This document shows, piece after piece, positions 1 to 11,300 of a stretch of 64,000 nucleotides of DNA. The stretch spans positions 153,046,258 through 153,110,257 of the forward strand of contig CM067081.1 of assembly GCA_034008185.1 (NCBI GenBank), read 5' to 3'. Made by a program: the position numbers and the translations under genes. The first letter of the stretch is position 1; every line of letters begins with the position of its first letter. The notes below the pieces were generated by a model that worked only from the letters and a program-made list of their open reading frames with translations, had not been told where the DNA came from and ran no database searches. The stretch is from Gorsachius magnificus. Taxonomy: Eukaryota > Chordata > Aves > Pelecaniformes > Ardeidae.

Positions 1-884
1 TTTTTTATCTGGACTTGTTTTCAGCCATATGAAATAGGGTGATACCTCTAAATTTCATTATTTTTATTGTTTGTTTTCTTCCCAGGTAATTTAAATGTTG
101 ATACCTAACCAAAAAAAACGTTTGTCACATATTATTTTAAAGAACAGCAATGATATTTCTAATCCATCAGGGTTTTACCATAGACTGGCTTTTTATTGGT
201 AGATGTTTTTTCTTTTTAAAATTTTATTTCAAGAACAAACCTGTGAAGTTCTGATGGAACTTTGATTCTATTATAGATTATTTTCTGAGGCCATTTAAAT
301 GAACGATCAGAAAAATATATTGTAGGACCAAAATTTGAAAAGTATCAACTGAAAGTGACACATACTCCAGTTTTACAGTGTGTCATCAATAAAAAAAAGA
401 AAATGGGAAAAAGCAAAGAAAATAAAATGGTTACATCTTGAGTCAACTGCTTGGAGTATAAAATGATACCCCTGTTAGCAGCATTTATCTTCATTACTCC
501 TAAAGAGCCTAAATAAATAGATAAAGAAAGAAGATTTCCAAACTGCTCTTCATCCTGAGACCATCAGTAGCAGCCAAGTTGTGACATCATCATTGAAAAT
601 ATCATTTACAAGGCTGGACTGATTAAAGTGGTGGAACTGAAAAGTACAGAGGTCACCAGCTTAAAAATACTGTGAGGCAAATGAAATATGTGACCTGTCT
701 GTGAACCTTAAATGCTTCAATATGTTTGGAAGTCCAGTGGAAGCTGATATGATTTGATTGATTGTGTTAGAAGAACTCTTGGGACCAGAAGGTAGAAGCT
801 GGCCTTAATATGTCTCAGCCATCTAGCACAAACTTGGAATGTATTTTTTTTGTTAAGTTGCAGCTTTTCCTTTAAATTGGAGAA
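1..884. other. Non-coding stretch, nothing recognised
   Basis: This is AT-rich sequence with short A- and T-runs. The small open frames here have no recognisable domain, and the minus-strand frame over 717-1001 is an antisense shadow that partly overlaps the CR1 fragment starting at about 885. The CR1 fragment may extend a little upstream of 885, but the similarity becomes too weak to follow. I see no RNA gene, promoter or exon. Confidence 0.5.
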
Positions 885-1083
885 CGAGTTAGGAGCTATG
901 AGGTCAGTATGCCTCACCTTTGTCCCTGGAGAAATCATGGAGCACATTCTCTTGGCATCCATTTCCAAACATGTGAGTGACAAGAAAGTAATCAGGAGCA
1001 CTCAACAAATCTTCCTTGACTGACTATGGTGAAATGACCAGCTCGGCCAGTGAAGAGAGTTTGGTGGGTATAGTGACTGATGA
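885..1083 (+). mobile_element. CR1 LINE fragment, reverse-transcriptase region
   Basis: This is a short internal piece of a CR1 non-LTR retrotransposon. It encodes part of ORF2 just before the first catalytic aspartate box. Read on the plus strand, the frame gives VPGEIMEHILLASISKHV followed by SDKKVIRSTQ, which is the familiar CR1 segment (VPGK/MEQ/ISKH/DKKVI...). The preceding codons resemble the LGNYRPVSL motif with changes. After a shift, 1025-1081 gives YGEMTSSASEE, matching the CR1 YDEMT...DEG segment. An in-frame stop and at least one frameshift make it non-coding. Both ends are lost, and neither a 3' UTR nor a tail follows. It is clearly older than the copy at 14131. Confidence 0.75.
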
Positions 1084-4000
1084 GCAGTTGCTCATCATTA
1101 TGGATCTAGATGTGACATCATCACTCCCTAAAGTTGTGACATTTCCAAGAAATCTGAACCCTAATTCTGAGAAATTCTAAGTGCTTAAGTCACCCCCTTC
1201 CAAAACCTCCAGAGCCTTCCTCTATGTCCATCTGAGGTCACAAAAACTCAGCAGTAACTATGCCATTTATGTCATAAACACACTCATTAAAAAGCACAAG
1301 TGGTGTTGGCTTCCTGCAGTGTTTAAATATAACCACAATAAGTTCTAGTGAGAACGCAAGCACACATACAGCATCGCTGGAAAATCCAGACTCTTCTAGT
1401 TTCCAGAGCAAATCATCTGAGTCTGCAGATTGTATTGCCAGTTAATTCTTACTGGAAATTTTTTTTCTGGCTACTTTCCATGGTAGTTCTCCTGTTTTTT
1501 GAACATACATTTGCTACTTCCTCCCTGGCCACTTTAAATGGACATTAGCTAAAACTGACTAAACCAGATTTGGCTGGTAAATCTGTTCTAAGCAGCTTGC
1601 ACTGAATGCTAATGCACAATTCACAGTATTTATTACTCCCTGAATTAAGTTACTATGTTTGGCATTACTCTGAAATTCTACCGGGAATCCTGGAGCCTAC
1701 CTCAATTGTGATGAGATTAGAGAAACATGGGGCCTAGTTTATGACCCTGCATAGGCATGCAGACTATCTAGCCCTACTTCATGCTTTTTACTGGAAACTT
1801 CGGACACCTTGCATCTCTTTAGACATTAGACAGCAAACTGGCTCTTCCAGGAGATCTGACCATAAGGATTTGAAAAGGAATCCCTTAGGCAGCTTTTATC
1901 TTCCTGAGATATCTTAGGCATTTCTACAGTCCTCTACAAAACCATTTAATGATTTTGAAAACTCTTTCGAGGACAAACACAAAGCATTGTAAAGATTTCT
2001 GCAAGATAACACTTATGTATTCTGGCTACCAATACAGAAACTTAAGAAGATCTTGATTTAGGGGAACAAGAAAATCAGAGCTAGGTTTCATGCTCCTCAA
2101 AACTGATGGAAAGAGCCCATTTGCTTGAATGAGGTTTGGAGCAGGCCAGGATAAACACTGAATAAACAAGCTTGCTCTAGCCCCTCCACTCTAATAGCTG
2201 AAACTCTCAGGAAGGACAAGAACTTTTATTCTTTCAAATCACACTTATGCAGAATCTGCTTCTCTTGCAATAAAAATTATATCAGGTTTGCACCCAGCCT
2301 TTCTATTTTCATCCTGTATCAAGCAGATTTTGTGTGTGGTTTTTTGTGTATATGTCTGATGTCTGCCAGTTCAGATTGCCTGACAAGGAACAGTTTCAGA
2401 GCCTGGGTATTAAAGCCCAGTTCTTTTTATTATTTCTTCTGTCACAAAATGTAAGGTTTGCTCCATTTCACATGTTGGCCAGCAGCGCTACAAGTCTGAC
2501 ACTTCTATCACACACAGCGGAAGGCACCTACCATGCTGCTTGATCGATCTTTGAAGCTCAGGTGTGCTCTGCAAGGGAACCCCATACCTGCTTGTCAAAT
2601 TGGCTTGCTAGTTGTGAACATAACAATGCTTTTTAGACTTAGGTTACAGGGAAATAAGCATCCCCCTCTGTTCCTGAAGACAGCTATGGAAGGATAATGC
2701 AAAATAGCTGATCATTTCAGTTCTCCAGTTGGTTTTTGGGCAACACCTTGCAGAGAAGCTACTGCACCCTCTGCACAATGGGTTCAAGACCCTCCCTACC
2801 TTGCTACAGGCTGCGTCTCATCGGGATATGGTTCAGTATCATCAGTATCTTTGGTTTTATGTATTGTATGAGCCTGGGCTGTTGCTAAGGCATGTCCTGC
2901 TGGACTGAAGGAGGTAAAGTGTGTGTTTCAGCAGGCTATTCCTCAAGATACTAGGCAAGAGAAGTGGCAGCATGGCTCAGATCTTTCCTCCTTCATGTAT
3001 TAAACTCACCTGAAAAAACCCTGTTTAATTATGATGTATTGAGGAACTGGCCAGATGCTTTGTTCCCTAAGCCAGTGAAGCTGATGGCATGTGAAAAAGG
3101 ATCATGCATCTCTGGGTGAAAGGTAGCACAAATGAACAGAGGAATTTTAAATGAAGGTACAAGGGAAACATGAATACAGGGACTACTGGGTGTTCTGTCT
3201 TAACAGCTGAAGGGGAAGAACTACTGGGAATTGCGTCTTCCCCTAGGCAATGACTGCATTCTTCTTGTTTGCAACTGAGTGCACAAGAAAGGGTTTTACC
3301 TGTTCTGGTCTTCAGCAGGCCATATTTTTAGGTCTTCTTGATTCTCTTTGCACTTCTCATTTCTTTGATGACAAACTTGAATAGTTAATAAACTCACAGA
3401 CTCCTCTGAAGTAAGAAAGCATGATCAGTATTTCATAGCTTGAAACTGGAAGCACAAGTTAGAATAGGACCTTTCCACCTTTTCATAAATTAAAGCTGTG
3501 GCAAAGGCCCTGGTATTCTTTGTTTTAAGGTTACTGTCTCATATGCTGAACCAGCTTTCATATCCAGTGGACTATCTAGAGGACCCAGAAATTAGGCTAC
3601 AGCATGCCCTGGTGTCCTAGCTCTCTGGCAGGGAACCTGGCTGGACCACACTGAGTTTCCTTTCTGATCCCTCCAGTGAAAACCAAAGAATGAGGCAAGG
3701 GAGAAAGGGCTTATGCATGGTGACATGTTTCCCCGGTGTGAGGCCAGGATGCAGTCAGGGTATGCATCCAAATCTGGGAAGGTGAGGTTATTTCAGGGAC
3801 CCCCAGGTGAGAAATTGTCAGTATCAGTATAGTGTTTTCTTAGGGCAACAACAATGTGGCATGATTTCTAGGACTCTAGGAGAGTCAGAGCCTCTGTTCG
3901 CTTATCAAAAACAGTTTCTATTCTGACTACTGTCAGTTCAGACCACAGGTGTGCAAACCCTCTTAGAGAACAAGCTGGGAAATGGTAGGTCCATTCCTAC

Positions 4001-4501
4001 TCACACAGTTCTCCATCTGGAGTAGATCAGTGACCACAGGTTCATGCCTCAATCATTGAAGCCTGGGGCAGGTGTTGTTAACTAAATGATTACCCCACAG
4101 GCTACAAGAGTGAAGGGGAAACATTCCTGCTTGACATCTTTTTTCAAGATACTTGTAGAGCAGGGTTTTCAGAAAGAAGGGAGATGGATGTACAACCCTA
4201 GTTCTTACTTAAAAGGCAATGTTAATCTTTACCGCTGAAGACTAAAAAGGTTAGGACAAAATATTGAGCACTTGGCAGGCAGATTTACTCAGCAGTCAGG
4301 TTCTCTCATTTAGAGAATTAGGTAATTTCTGTCTGGTTAGCCAAAAACCTTAAACCCCAATGCCAGTACTTAGTTTTGGGAGCAGTCCAGTCGTTGTAAA
4401 GGCAAGCTAACTGTACTTCAGGGGTAATTTTAGAAACCTCAGAAGCTTTTGGTTTGAAATGAATCAATAGTAACCTGAGCTAGGGTTAGTTAAAAGAAGA
4501 A
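1084..4501. other. Non-coding stretch, nothing recognised
   Basis: No gene, RNA gene or clear repeat was recognised. The two plus-strand frames here (66 and 69 codons) have no signal, domain or codon pattern that supports coding. Short A- and T-runs are scattered. Unrecognised old repeats cannot be excluded without a library search. Confidence 0.45.
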
Positions 4502-4566
4502 GGGTGTGGGGGGTTGTTTTTGGTTTTGTGGGTTTTTTTGGTTTTTTTTTTTCTGGGGGTGGAGGA
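4502..4566 (+). repeat. G/T low-complexity tract
   Basis: The stretch is made almost only of G and T, in alternating runs such as GGGGGG, TTTTT and TTTTTTTTT. Its complement is an A-rich tract interrupted by CC. The 61-codon plus-strand frame through it is an artefact of the low complexity (runs of Gly, Phe and Val). Similar A-rich tracts with CAAACCAAACC endings occur at about 38057 and 54155. Confidence 0.7.
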
Positions 4567-7500
4567 TGGAGAAATGTCTTAAACAAAATACACAAATTCA
4601 TTTCATTAGAAGAACTGAATTTTCCCTGTCAGAAGGATAACTGTGTCATAGGAAGGATGCTCTGTTTTGTTCTGGGAGCTCTTCTGTAAAAAAGTGTGGT
4701 CAGAGCTTGTATCTCTACAGCTAGTGCTCCTGTTAAAAATGCCTACCTTTGCATTTAGCATACCCTGCCAAATTACTCAATTTCAAAAGTATTTTGCGGA
4801 GAAGCCCTGGTAGGGGAGTTCTGCCTTTTGTAAGAAACTTAGTTTCTAGCTATGTGCTAAAACTGATGGATATTGTTGTCTGCCTCCCTGTGAAGAGATC
4901 CCTCAAGAAAGGAAAATGCTTGCGTCTGACACAGCATTGCAATGTTTGCAACTAGCGCTCTCTCTCTCGCCTCTGACTTCTCTTAGATTGCTGTTGCCTT
5001 TATTTAATGCTCTCAGATTGCTGATAGATAATTCATTTCCGCATTTCTTTTGAAGTTGCTGTCCTTAAATTTTAGTGATATCATTTGTTACAAGAGGAGA
5101 ATTCCAAACATGGAAATTTTCTCTTTTCCTGGGGTACACCAATGAGGCATTGGATGTTTCTACTGAATTTCAACTCTAATTGCTCTAGCATGCATGTTAA
5201 AGGCTCTAGTAAAAGCAAGCATGCAAACAAATCTGAAGTTATTTGAGTAGAGCTTTCTTCCGTGAAGCAATTGAGCTGAATATGAAAACCTTCACTTAGA
5301 GAAATATTTTTCTTGTAGTCCTTTGAATCTTTATCATGTTTCAGCAAAGAACATTTCCATAAGCATTTTATCATTTGGGGGTGTAGGGGGGGAGGATACC
5401 TCCTGTTAACTTGAAGACAGCATAGCTTAATGTCAGGGTTACCTGGAGGCACTTGACAGTTAATACTCCTGTTAGAGAAGACCCTCAGTAGCCCACAAAG
5501 AGCCAATATAACATCCTAACAGCTTTAAAAGAGGCAAAAGCAAAGAAATACTCCTAGCATATGAATAAGTTTTATCATCTTTTCAGACAAGAACTTCTTT
5601 CTTTTCATGCCGTATGTTTGGGGGTCAGAATGGGAATCCAAAATGACTGAGAGGCTGAAAAGACCCTGCCAATTTTATGAAGTGATCAATGATTGAGATG
5701 AAAGCATTCTCTTGCTCATCGCAGCCTGTTCTCTTTGATTAAAAGGATAAAGTGAACTATCTTGTACTGCTAAAAATAAAAAGACATAACTGGGAGGATG
5801 TTTCAGGCTGTGCTACCCCTAGCCACATCTGCCCTGAGGATGAGCAGCTGTCAAACAGTGCAATGTGCTACTACGTTTGCTCATCTGTATTTCAGATAAG
5901 CCTCTGGGTTGCAACTAGTTGTGCTATACATAGCAGCAACAAATCTCATGCTATGGGTTCATATAGTACCAAAAGGCTTTATTATCCCTCACTGGGATAA
6001 TGAATCTCTGCTGCTTCTTCTTCTTCTTTTTTTTTTTTTAAATGGTTTTCCTCTTATATATTTCTTTTTTCCTAATGATGAGGGTCAGTAGAAATTAAAA
6101 ACTGTGCCGGTCACTTATACACATTCTCCCTCAACAGTCTGAGTTCTAAGCATGTAGTGTGTCCCTTAATGGATGTTTTTTGATAACCATCTTTGTCCTG
6201 ATAGCTATCTGTAGTTATAGAGATATATATATCCCTTGCTGTACCCTGGAGGTGTACGCTGTCAGTCAATATGGGTCTTAAGCTCTGTATTTTTTTGTAG
6301 GTTCTCTATCTGCCAGTGCTTCCTCTTTAAATGGCAGTGTCTGCCTGATGGGTTTTACCTGTGTACATCATAATTTGATCACTCTTAAGAACATGTATTT
6401 TCTGTACAGCTGTGTCTACAAGACTTGCCTATCAAGTGAGACATTTTTCTTCCAAAAGTCTCTCTAGCAGTTTTCTAATATGAACAGGCCCCTCTTCTGC
6501 CAGTGTCATGTGCCATTTACCCGGTGAATCTTTCCGCTTCTGGAGAGCTGACTCTTTAAATGTTAGTAGGTCACATTTTGTGCACATTTTGTGAAGTTCT
6601 TAGAGGCAGCTTCCAATCACAAAATGAAATCCAGTGAGAATTAGCATGGGAAGATATGCTACCCTTGAAATCACAGTGAGGAACTAACGAACAAGGATTC
6701 CTAATTTAACTGAGATCATATTCTACTTAGTAGAAAAGTATAAATTGTATACATGCAAGGGCGTAGGGAAATACCATTTCAGTTTTCAGTTAGAATCAGC
6801 AATTTTTGAGCATTGGGAAGAATTTCTTCTGTGTGAAGATGTGAATACAAGCACTCATAGAAGGATATGCTTCATCGTCTCATTAATTTTTGAGGGTGCT
6901 CCCAGAATAAATGGAACAATGTGCATTGTGTCTTTAAAATTTGTGTCTATACAGTCACTAATGAAAAAATCAGGGGAGAACGTCCATTCTGTCTTGTCCT
7001 CCACTGGACAACAAGTATCTACTCTACTTTTAGCATAGTGAGCATAGTCTTTGCACTCCATAGTGGAGCTAGATCTTAGAATTATGTATAATAACAGAAA
7101 AACTCCAGTCATTTGTGCCTGTAAAAGGTATTCAAGATGTGTCGCTGGAGAAAAGGCTGCAATGATAAGGAAGAGATCCTTGTTACCAAAATGCTTATCA
7201 ACACTTATGAGTTGCATGCTAAACGGAAAATGGTAATGCAAGTGTCAAGAAAGACTTTCAAAGATGACTTTCCAAAGAAAAAAAAGGGGTGCCTAACTGT
7301 GCTACTAGGAAAACAGGATTGCAGCTCAGGTGGAAAAGTGAAATTAGAACGGGTTTGGTAAAAATGGCTCAATGCTAATAAAAAAAGATTAGAAAAGAGA
7401 AATTTATCCAACTGAAAACACAGGCAGATATGGAATTAACTTTATGTGCGGCTTGCTGTGACACTGTAGCATTTTAAGTCTATATTCCCAGCAGAATACA

Positions 7501-7925
7501 ATCACATAAAAGATAAAAAGCCCAACAATATTTGTCAGTGTCATACCTAACAATTCTTATCCTCCCACAATCTGAACTAGACTGTTCTCAAAGAAATTTA
7601 TAGTACATCAAAACAGGGTACCCTTGTAATAAGCAAATTATATTTTGCAGTCCCATAACAGACAATGAAGATCAAAATTATAATGCTACCTAGAGTTGAG
7701 CACACCTTCTATTCCGTAAGCTTAAGCCTCCCAGTAAATGTGTCTGAACTTCAAAGTAACTACCAAAATACTGTAAGAAGAAAAATACACCAACCTGAAG
7801 ATACGTTCCAACCTTAAGGAAATAACTCTCTAATATCCAATTCTCCAGCAGAACTGGTTCTGTGACCTTTCACAAGTTTTTTCTAAGCTCTTCTGGCAAG
7901 GTAATGAAATTGGGGCAAATAATTA
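4567..7925. other. Non-coding stretch with a pyrimidine tract
   Basis: No gene was recognised. A minus-strand frame of 141 codons (5081-5506) and overlapping frames on opposite strands around 6745-7411 have no recognisable domain. Their Ser/Leu/Cys-rich make-up is that of random translation. A (CTT)n plus poly-T tract lies at 6011-6039. A GGGGGTGTAGGGGGGGAGG stretch near 5377 has too few separated G-runs for a standard quadruplex. Confidence 0.45.
6011..6039 (+). repeat. (CTT)n and poly-T pyrimidine tract
   Basis: A run of CTT/TTC triplets passes directly into about twelve T residues. It may be a decayed microsatellite or the reversed A-tail of an unrecognised retroposed sequence. No retroposed gene could be seen on the downstream (minus-sense upstream) side. 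Confidence 0.65.
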
Positions 7926-8332
7926 ATGGAATCATAGAGCCATTTAGGCTGGAAAGGACCCCATGAGGTTTCTAGTCCAACCCCTGCTCAAAGCAAGGTC
8001 AACACTGAATTCAGACCACATTGCTTATGGGTTCATCCAGCCAGGTCTTGTAAACCTCCAAGGAGAGATATCCCACAATCACTCTGGGCCTTGTTCCAGT
8101 GCTTAATTATCCCCATAGTGGTTTGGGTTTTTTTCTTCATTCTATCTAGACACAATTAACACTGTGTCAATTTATAACCATGATCTCTCAGTCTTTGCCT
8201 ATGTGTAAAGAGCTTGGTTCCCTCTTTTTTTTTTTTTTTATCTCCTTGTATGTGCTGGAAGACTCTTATCACATCTCCCCCAGACCTTCTCTTCTCCAAT
8301 CTAATGATCTCAGCCTTCCTCACAGGGCATGT
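7926..8332 (-). mobile_element. CR1 LINE 3' end, minus strand
   Basis: This is a 5'-truncated CR1 copy in reverse orientation that contains only 3' UTR sequence. Read on the plus strand it shows the reversed CR1 end: AATCATAGAGCCATTTAGG (tail side), then TCTAGTCCAACCCCTGCTCA, then a CTCCAAGGAGAGAT...CCACAATCACTCTGGGCC segment, TTGTTCCAGTGCTTAAT, and finally CCTTCTCTTCTCCAATCTAA. All of these follow the standard order of the CR1 3' UTR. Only one decayed octamer remains at the tail. The CCAACCCCTGCTCA version points to a fairly old subfamily. A T15 run at 8225-8239 (A15 on the CR1 sense strand) expanded inside the element. The truncation point is near 8332. Confidence 0.9.
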
Positions 8333-11300
8333 GCTTTGACGTCACTAGATACTCACTGGAACCGTATGATGACAAATATATTTACACTGCAGTAGCAGCT
8401 TCAAAACAGAGACTGTGCTGCTCTCTATGGAATGAATACTCAGCTCTTGGTGCCAACTTCAGCCAAAGCAGAAAATATTTCCATTTCCTCACTTCCCAAA
8501 GCTGTAGAATGCCAAAATAAAGTGTCAACACTCTTCACCCTTAAGACTGGCACGTCATCTGGTATCTCTACCAGTAGTAAATAGCCCTAAGTAATGTAGA
8601 GAAGTGTTCAAGAAGTATGATCTGCTGCAGGAACACAAATCAGTCTTTTTTTAAGTTGGTCATTCCAGCAAATTAGGGTCAGTTGCCATTGCTGGTTTTA
8701 CAACATGCATAGCCAGCTCCAGTGTCTCCAGAACTAGGCACTGCAGTTTAGTGGTGCCTAGCAGACAACAGATCTAATCATCACCGCCCTGTTGGCTTCC
8801 TGTAAAATATTAAGTATCAGGTTGATTTTGCTTTGTTTTGTAGAAGTTTTGCAGATCATAAAATAAATCCACATTAATATTGTCTTTTGCACACGAGATG
8901 CTTCCATCTGTTGAATAACATCCTCTCCCTTTCAACCTATGGATGTTGTGGAACTTTCTTAACATTAAGTGTCCAAACTCTGGGGACCTTGATTTCAGTC
9001 TGCCTGATTCCCTAGAGCAGAAGTATGACTCCCTTTTACTAGTTGCACTGTTCACGCAGTTAGCTTCAGACTCCAGGCTTTCTTTTTATGACAGACCAGG
9101 GAGGACACAAAGATAATTTAATGATTTACAGCTGTCTTTTAAACCCTTAGTAACAAAACTCAGATACCATCCTCTGTCAAGATCCTCAATCTTCTTGTTA
9201 AAACACTTGTCACTCTTTCCTTTTATTTTAGGAAAGATGAATTAGGAAGAAGTCCTCTATACATTTTCTCACAGGAGTTGTGTTATCACATTTGTCAGTT
9301 TGGTTAAATAGAAGATGTTTTCTCAAGGTTGACTTGCTTTCACTGATCTGTTCATATGAATTTGGCCTCTCAGACTGGCCCAAATCAACCAGATCTGATG
9401 ACAGTGCCAAGTTATACTCCCATTTCTGCATCCACAGGAGTGGTGTTCATGTGAAGTGGTGGGATCTGGGGAACAGGGCTGGACACATTTCCTGGTCCTT
9501 ACAGTGAGGTCGCTCTCTAACTTTTTTCTACTGGTGTGCTGTGAGATAACCTGCTTGTTCCTTCAGAGAACATGAGTAAAATACTTCTCTTTTCTCCTGG
9601 CATGCTTGGGTTATGTTTAGTCTTTATTCCAGCTGGTGGCAAAAAAGGTTTCTCTCTCATGGCTTGTATTGATGCAACGTTCATGCATTTACATGCCTTC
9701 TCTCATATCAGAGACACAACAAAACCCACCTCACAGCATTTAGGGAAAATGATCTCCTGGACACACTTCCTCACTAGTGCCAGAGAGCATGATAGAAGTG
9801 ACAGTGCAGGTACTGTAAATTGCATGGTAAGCCTGGGGTCTAGTATTTGGGAAGTGATGTCTGAAACAGAAGCAGAGACCAAACACAAGCAAGAGAACAC
9901 AGCCCATGGGGAAATATGGGAGAACCTGGAGAACTGGCAATATTTGAATGGTTTCATGTCTCCATCCTCATTCCAGAATGAGCCTGTTAACAACATTCTC
10001 CACCACTAAACTCTACTTCTCTGGACCACCTGGATCAAATAAAAAGGAAATAAACCCCATCATTGTTCTTGAGCAAGAGGCTTTTTTATTGTACTAATTA
10101 GGGGTAGCATCTGAATAGCAAGGCCAGGAATTCTGTGTTCCATAACTTTGATGTGCAATTGCTTGTCCACATGGGTTGCATTGAATAAAAAAGCCAATTG
10201 ATAAGGCTAACTATTTTTTTAATTTGATTTAACAAATGGCATGGATGTCTTATTTTTGTATTATCTTTGCAAAGTTCTTCGAACTTGCCCAGACTTTGAA
10301 TGATGCTTGCTTACTGCATCCCTATTTTGCCATCTTATTGTTTAATTATGGTCAGGAAAATGTAATGGATTAATTTCTACTAGCAATGCCAAGACATCTG
10401 GAAAGTTTCCTTTGTCAAAGGGGTGGAAATGAAATTCTGCTTGTATTGATTTTGGTCTTATATTTATCCAGTTCCTAATCCATGATGGACTTACTTTTTA
10501 TTTTCTGATGATGCAGTACTGCGAGGAAGAATTCGCAAAGCCTTTAGGGTTATGGTGAGGTTAAAGGTAAACAGAGCTGGACTCCACAGCAAATCAATTG
10601 GCTCTAACGAAGGTCAGCCATCATCCTCCTGATACCTGGGATGGGGTTTGCTGCCCTGCGCTGCCCTCTTATTGCTTGGAGCCAGACTGTCTGATTGGAA
10701 GGTATGAGCCCAGTCCTGTAACTTTAGTAAATCAAAGTTTCTTTTAACAAATTAAAGCACCAGTCTGTTTATCCCCCAGAGATGGTGAGTGATGTTATTT
10801 TAATAAGAAGAAGCAGGAGCTGATGGTCTGAAATGGTTGTGCACCAAAATGCAGTAAGTATCTTAAAACGTGTCTGGAGCTGGAAAGCATGATGTTCACA
10901 GATTTAGGCAATTACAGGATGGCTGTGAGAGCCTTAATGTTGAAAGACACGCTAACATCAAATACAGCAAAGAAAGTTTGGCTGAAAAAAATATTTTTTC
11001 TTTCTTTCTTCTTTTTTAATACAATTTCTCTACCCTCCATCCTTCCCTGCAACCCTTCTGTGTTTTGCGTGGCCCCAGCTGATTACAGCACGTATCAAAG
11101 AACACAAAATGCCTTATGCAGGATTACTTTCTCCTTCTTTGATGGATATGCTGCAAATAGAGCAGTACACTCATTTGAAGGTATTCTCTTGTTTCACACT
11201 CACTGTAAACATTTATTTAATGAGCTACCCTTTTTCATTGGATTATAAGATTGCTGAGAGTTATTTATGACAGAAATCAATGTATTTAAACAATCCTTTG

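Noticed and set aside
5081..5506. Minus-strand 141-codon frame
   Set aside because: No domain or homology recognised. Its Cys/Leu/Ser-rich make-up fits random translation.
6745..7411. Overlapping frames on both strands, at first suggesting a conserved coding block
   Set aside because: No known domain in any frame, and frames on opposite strands are similarly long, as expected by chance.
9572..10009. Plus-strand 145-codon frame
   Set aside because: No recognisable family, splice borders or codon pattern, and equally open antisense frames exist.
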